Below are positions 59,387 to 64,000 of a stretch of DNA of 64,000 nucleotides, one piece after another. Each line of letters starts with the position of its first letter. Position 1 is the stretch's first letter. The DNA is from CAWJTV01 sp963845695 (GTDB lineage Bacteria > Planctomycetota > Planctomycetia > Isosphaerales > Isosphaeraceae). The position numbers and the translations under genes are program-made. The notes under the pieces are model-generated. The model saw nothing but the letters and a program-made list of their open reading frames with translations. It made no database searches and was not told the DNA's origin. The DNA is taken from positions 169,318 to 233,317 of the forward strand of contig CAWJTQ010000015.1 in assembly GCA_963845695.1 (NCBI GenBank), in the 5' to 3' direction.

Positions 59387-61674
59387 CTACTCATGCGACC
59401 TCCTCTTGAGCGATGGCGAGTCGCCGCCTGAACGCTGTGCTGTGGTAGCAGTGGGGTGCGACTCATGGGGTTTTGGAGTCCGGGGTGTCGTCAGTTCCGA
59501 GGGAGGTACGCCGACGTGGCCGTCGCCGTGCCATGCGCGGAGACGACGCAACCGTTCCAGCTCTATGGCATCGGCCGACAGGATCCAGTAGCCGCCGGCA
59601 GCGGCCGATCTCCGCGCGCGAACCCAACCGCGATTGATCCAGCTCCGGAGGGTGACGCCGGGCATCCCCAACTCACGTGCCAGGTCCCTCAGCGTCCACT
59701 CGGCTGGCTGAAGGTCCTCCGGACGGGTACGCCGGATCGCTCCCAAGCCCATCAGCCCTTCCCGCTCGAGAAAATGCTGGACCAGGTTGCGATAGAACCG
59801 ATCGGGTCCCCGCGAGGGATAGAAGCCTTCGCGGTTGAGTTGCTCCGCGATGGCCGTGGTCGTCAGGCCGGCCCGGCGCATCGCAACCATACGGTCCCGA
59901 AGCACTCGTAGTTGCTGAGTTGTTCATATTTCTTAACAGGCCGGCGAATCTCATGCCGGCTCTCGAGGCCGCCGGCCCAGCGGATCGTCACGTCAACCCA
60001 CTCGGACTCTCCCCGAATCGCCACGGTGATCCGTTCCACCAAGCAGCGGACGATCTGCTGCCGTTCCTGGGTCGTCGTGGTGGGTGCCCGCCAAAGTCCA
60101 GGGATGTCGGAGGCCAAGGCCTCGATACGCTGGCGATCGGCCGCGGTCAGTTCCCGAGGTCGCTCGGCCAGGAACCGATCGTACTGTTCCTGGAGATCCC
60201 GTTGATCCCGCAATGCCTGCTCCCAGCGCCGCTCCAGCTCGCGGCCCACCAGGCGGTTCTCGGGCTCGACCGCATGGTACTGCCGGGCCGCACGATCGGT
60301 CTCGATCTGAGCCCGCTCCAACCGCTGTCGCCAGTGCCGTGCCAGCCGTTGCCGCTCGCGCCTCCAGGTCCGCGACGGCCTGGAGGCTCAGCTCCAGCCG
60401 CGCCGGCTCGATGGCCCGCAGCACCTCTGCAGTGACCAGATCCTCCAGGGTCCTCCCCGCCAGGCTCTGGCAGGTGGGCTCGGCATGTTCGAGATAACCA
60501 CGATTGCAGATATAATAGACAGGAGCGTCTTTGGCGTGGTAGGCAACCAGCATCCTCCGCCCGCATCGGCCGCAATGGACCAGGCCGCTCAAGAGCGACG
60601 GACCGCTGCGCGGGCGCCCGGTGTACTCGGCAGGTTGCGGTTGGCGGCCAGCCGTTGCTGATTGGCCAGGTAGCGATCCCAGGTGATGTAGGCGGGGACC
60701 GCGCCGGGGATCATCACCTCCCACTCGAACCGCGGCACCCGCACCGTGCCGGAGCCGGGCCGGCCCGGCTTCTTCCGCCGCGGGTCGCGCCGTGTGAACC
60801 CGTAGACATAGCATCCCGCGTAGTAGGGATGGTGGAGGATGTAGTCGAGGGTGGCGCGGGCCGGGGGTCGCCATTGGAGCTTTCCCGCATCCGGCCCGCC
60901 TCGGAGCCGAACCGGCATCTTGATCTCGTTCCGCACCAGGTAGCGAAGGACCGCCCCGGCCGAGCCCAGCTCGTCGAACGTGTCGAAGATCAGCCGGACG
61001 ACGTGCTGGGTTTGCTCGTCGGGATCCAACACGATCTTGTTACCGGACGAGGTGCGAACATATCCGATGGGGGCGGAGCCGAACTGCTCCCCTTTGCGGG
61101 CCTTGTTCAGCCGCGCCTCACGGAGTCGCTGCCCGATGAAGTGCAACTCCCCCTCGCTCATGGTCCCCTTGAGCCCCAGCACCAGTCGGTCATTGTACTG
61201 AGTCGGGTCGTAGACACCGTCCATGTCCGCCAGCAGGGTTTGGAAGACCGCACACCGCTCCAGGAGATGGTACCAGTCGGAATTGGCGCGCGACAACCGG
61301 CTGACCTGAAAGCCGAAAATGATCCCGACATGATTGAGGTTCACTTCGGTCAAGAGCCGCTGGAACCCCGTGCGTCCCTCGGTGGTGGTCGCCGTGTGGG
61401 CCTGATCTTCGTCGATGACGACCACCCGCGAAGCCGGCCAACCCCAGGCGATGGCCAGGCTGCCGAACCCGGCCTGGACTTCAGCAGACTCTTTGTTGTG
61501 GATGACTTGATATGGGCTGGACTGGCGCACATAAACAACAGCCAGCCGTTCGAGGTGCCAGGACTGGATCTTGGCGGGTCGGCTCGGGATGGCTGGGGCT
61601 CCCCTGCCGGGAGCCGAGGCCGGGGCCGACGGCGCGTTTCGATCCCAGTCGGGAAGGTGGTCAAGTGCGTTCAT
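59387..61674 (-). CDS. Large serine recombinase with C-terminal MerR-like domain (three frameshifts)
   Basis: About 760 aa if repaired. The start at 61674 is MNALDHLPDWDRNAPSAPAS. The resolvase domain has AVVYVRQSSPYQVIHNKESA (catalytic Ser52 in YVRQS). The recombinase domain shows FGSAPIGYVRTSSGNKIVLD and YILHHPYYAGCYVYGFTRRD. A zinc ribbon follows (HCGRCGRRMLVAYHAK, YICNRGYLEHAEPTC), then a coiled coil. Frames change near 60600, 60340 and 59900. The last 170 residues contain AIAEQLNREGFYPSRG and a MerR-like helix-turn-helix (WTLRDLARELGMPGVTLRSW, INRGWVRARRSAAAGGYWIL). Such recombinases move integrative elements; the split RHS gene marks its insertion. Confidence 0.82.
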
Positions 61675-61962
61675 GACCGCCCTCCCGCGCGTCGTCGGCG
61701 CGCACACCCTTCGGATCAGGATCTGACCCAAGGTGTGGAGAATCCCCAGCCGACTGGGTGTCGGCAGCAGGGACCAAAGGAGGTCCGTCCGGGCCGGAGA
61801 CGATCGCTTCAGCCTGGGAATGGACGGGGGGGGACGGGGGTGCAGAGTCGGTGTTGCATGGCAACCCTCCTTGACGGGGAGTCCGTCGGGATTCGATCCA
61901 ATCTGCAAGCTCCAAAAGAGCCGGAATCGCGATTGTAATGGACCCCGAGCCGGAGTGATAGG

Positions 61963-64000
61963 GTGGAACATCTGGAGCGTTTTGATTACGGCTATGATTA
62001 CATCCAAGGCACAGTGCTCTTCCCGAACGGCTACGAGATCGGCACGCCCAACGGAAATGTCGACCTCCGCGCCCAGGTCGAGAACGCCAGCGGCGTGACC
62101 TTCTCCTGGAACACCAGCGGCCTGACCAACGCCTACGACATCAGCGGCACCAGCAGCTACGACCTCACGTTCACCTGGGACGCCAGCATCACCTCCCAGA
62201 CGGTCAACTTGGTCACCTTGACAGCCACCAACGGGGGTGGCCAGCAAGAGATTCAGACCTACTACTTCCTGCTCACCAAGGGGACCAACACCTACGCGAC
62301 CGGCAGCGCCGACTGGCCCACGACGCTCTCGCCCGACACGGTCAACCCCGGCGCAGCGACCTGGAGCAGCGACGACGTCAGCGTGGACGCCAACTCGGGC
62401 GCCCTCGACACGTCGATCGCGCTACCCACCTACAACCCCAACGTCCCCGGCCTGGTGCTGACCTACAACTCACTCACCGCCGATCCCCGGCCGATCATCG
62501 TCGTGAACCATCCCCTCTCCTCCAGCCTGAGCGTCCCGTCGAAGGTTAACGCGACGCTGACGTTTAACAGCACAGTCGGCACCACCTGGTATTACAACAC
62601 AAGCAGCTTCATCCCGGCGACGTCGAGCAGATCGCGCTCCAGGCCAACGCCACCAGTCTGAGCACAGGCCGCTACAGCTACTCCGCTCAGGTCGTCGACG
62701 AGCGCTCGAGCAACACGACGTTCACCTACACCGGGACGGCGACCGTGCTCAACGAGTTCACCAGCGCCTTCGGCGACGGCTGGACGCTCCAGGGCCTGGA
62801 ACAGATCACCTCGGCCAGCGGCGGCGTGATCTTGAACCTGGGCGAGAACGGCCAGAGTGAGTGGTTCTCCGGCAGCCCCGGCGTCGGCGGCAACTACACC
62901 AGCCCGGCCGGCGACTTCTCGACCTTGACCAAGACCTCGACCGGCTACACCCGCACCCTGACTGACGGCACTCAGATCACATACAACTCCTCGGGCTACG
63001 AGACGGCCACGATCGACTTGAATGGTTTGCACACCACGTATTCTTACAACGGCTCGAACCAGCTCTCCTCGATCGAAGACCCCTACGGCAACCTCACGAC
63101 TTTCACCTACAGCTCGGGCTACTTGCAAAGCATCAAAGACCCGGCGGGCCGGCTCACGACGTTCACGATGTCCGGGAGCAAGCTCGAGGCGGTCCAGCAA
63201 GCGGACAGTACGCACTTGACGTACACCTACGATTCGGCCGGCCGCATGACCCAGGTCGAGGAACCGCTGACCCGGCTCGTGACCATCACCTACGACAGCG
63301 CCGAGCGGGTCGGGACCATCACGCAGCCCGACAGCAGCACGCAGGAGTTTTCGTCGTACCAGGAACAGGGCTGGACCAACAGCGGCACCTCCGGCAGCCC
63401 GGCGGCGGCTACCTTGCTCGCCGCGTCAGCGGCCAACGACACCGATCCCAACGGCAACCTCACCCAGATGCGTCCCGACTGGTATGGCCTCGGCCTGACC
63501 GCCCAGACCACCGACGCGATGGGCAACGTGACAACCTCCGACCTCAATTCCAACGGCCTGGCCACGGCCACCATCGACCAGCTCGACCGCGTCACCCTTT
63601 ACGAGTACGATTCCCTGGGCAACGTCCTCGAGGAGACCAATCCCGACGACAGCACCGTTGAGTACACGTACAACAGCTTCTCGGAGCCGCTGTCCTACAC
63701 CGACGAAAACGGCGACACGACGACGTATACATATGACTCCCATGGGAACAATACGGTCATCGAGGACCCGATGACCTATCGGACGACGATGGGTTACACG
63801 GCCGATGGCCAACTGGAAACCTCCACCAATGCCGACGACTACACAACCACCTACCAGTACGATTCGCAAGACCGCCTGACGACCATCCAGTACCCCGACG
63901 GCACGACCAACCTCAACGCCTACAATTCGCAAGGGGACGTGATCCAGACCACCGACGGCCGCGGGAATTCGACGACCTACAGCTACGACGCGATGAACCG
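61963..64000 (+). CDS. RHS/YD-repeat protein, partial (runs off the window; one frameshift)
   Basis: From GTG at 61963 the text reads FDYGYDYIQGTVLFPNGYEI, VDLRAQVENASGVTFSWNTS and YNPNVPGLVLTYNSLTADPR. Near 62610 the frame changes to HPGDVEQIALQANATSLSTG and then stays open to the end of the window. YD repeats are abundant there (YNGSNQLSSIEDPYGNLTTF, YDSAGRMTQVEEPLTRLVTI, YDSLGNVLEETNPDDSTVEY, YDSQDRLTTIQYPDGTT). RHS proteins form a shell around a C-terminal tip. The N-terminus lies before the recombinase, so the gene is probably inactive unless that element excises. Confidence 0.82.

Noticed and set aside
58556..59431. 291-aa ORF as a stand-alone gene
   Set aside because: Its Pro/Ala-rich part reads as the lead-in of the interrupted RHS gene, and its first part is in another frame than the credible N-terminus.

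Overview
This is a high-GC window that reads as a planctomycete, most likely of the Isosphaeraceae. The evidence is a DUF1549/DUF1553 plus DUF1501 gene pair, DUF1080 and DUF4159 proteins, an ECF sigma factor fused to a membrane anchor and a large C-terminal region, a BlaI/BlaR1 locus with carboxypeptidase-regulatory repeats and thioredoxin, and decayed RHS proteins. No rRNA or tRNA gene was recognised.

Layout. 1-2.5 kb: a YhcG/DUF1016 nuclease between two remnants of one FtsX/MacB-type permease tail. 2.5-5.1 kb (minus): a compact three-gene cassette of a TIGR04255-like protein, an unknown protein and a ComEC-type metallo-beta-lactamase; this is the best candidate for an undescribed system. 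5.1-6.8 kb: no gene, but an orphan group II intron domain V. 6.8-8.9 kb: a redoxin/cytochrome/copper-monooxygenase/CBM48 fusion. 9.0-10.1 kb: a 39-bp inverted-repeat element and short repeats that break a mazEF pair. 10.1-15.9 kb: a DUF4262 protein, a VapC-type toxin-antitoxin pair, a broken gene, a membrane HExxH peptidase and an ADP-ribosylglycohydrolase. 16.0-24.4 kb (plus): one BlaI repressor with two operator palindromes, then two giant tandem BlaR1-type fusions. 24.5-25.9 kb: a DUF1080 protein.

26-41.1 kb is one long minus-strand run. Its distal part (34.4 to 26.0 kb) looks like a catabolic operon: double cyclase-fold protein, HpcH/HpaI aldolase, enolase-superfamily enzyme, IolD, IolE-like and an MFS transporter. 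The proximal part holds SnoaL-like, DUF1549/DUF1553, DUF1501 and ankyrin genes. 41.3-53.5 kb: an ICMT-like methyltransferase, a second VapC pair, a kynurenine-formamidase-type cyclase, TlpA, a spermidine-synthase-like membrane protein, Uma2, a PfkB kinase and two sigma factors.

53.6-64 kb is accessory: a palindromic repeat array, an orphan RHS tip, an LRR-DUF4159 chimera, an IS4-type element with an 11-bp target duplication, and an RHS gene split by a large serine recombinase.

Two themes cross the window. First, several families of palindromic repeats lie between genes. Second, about twenty genes that otherwise look conserved are broken by one-base frameshifts. That is either heavy decay or residual sequencing indels, so frameshifted genes are given here as whole genes with the break noted.
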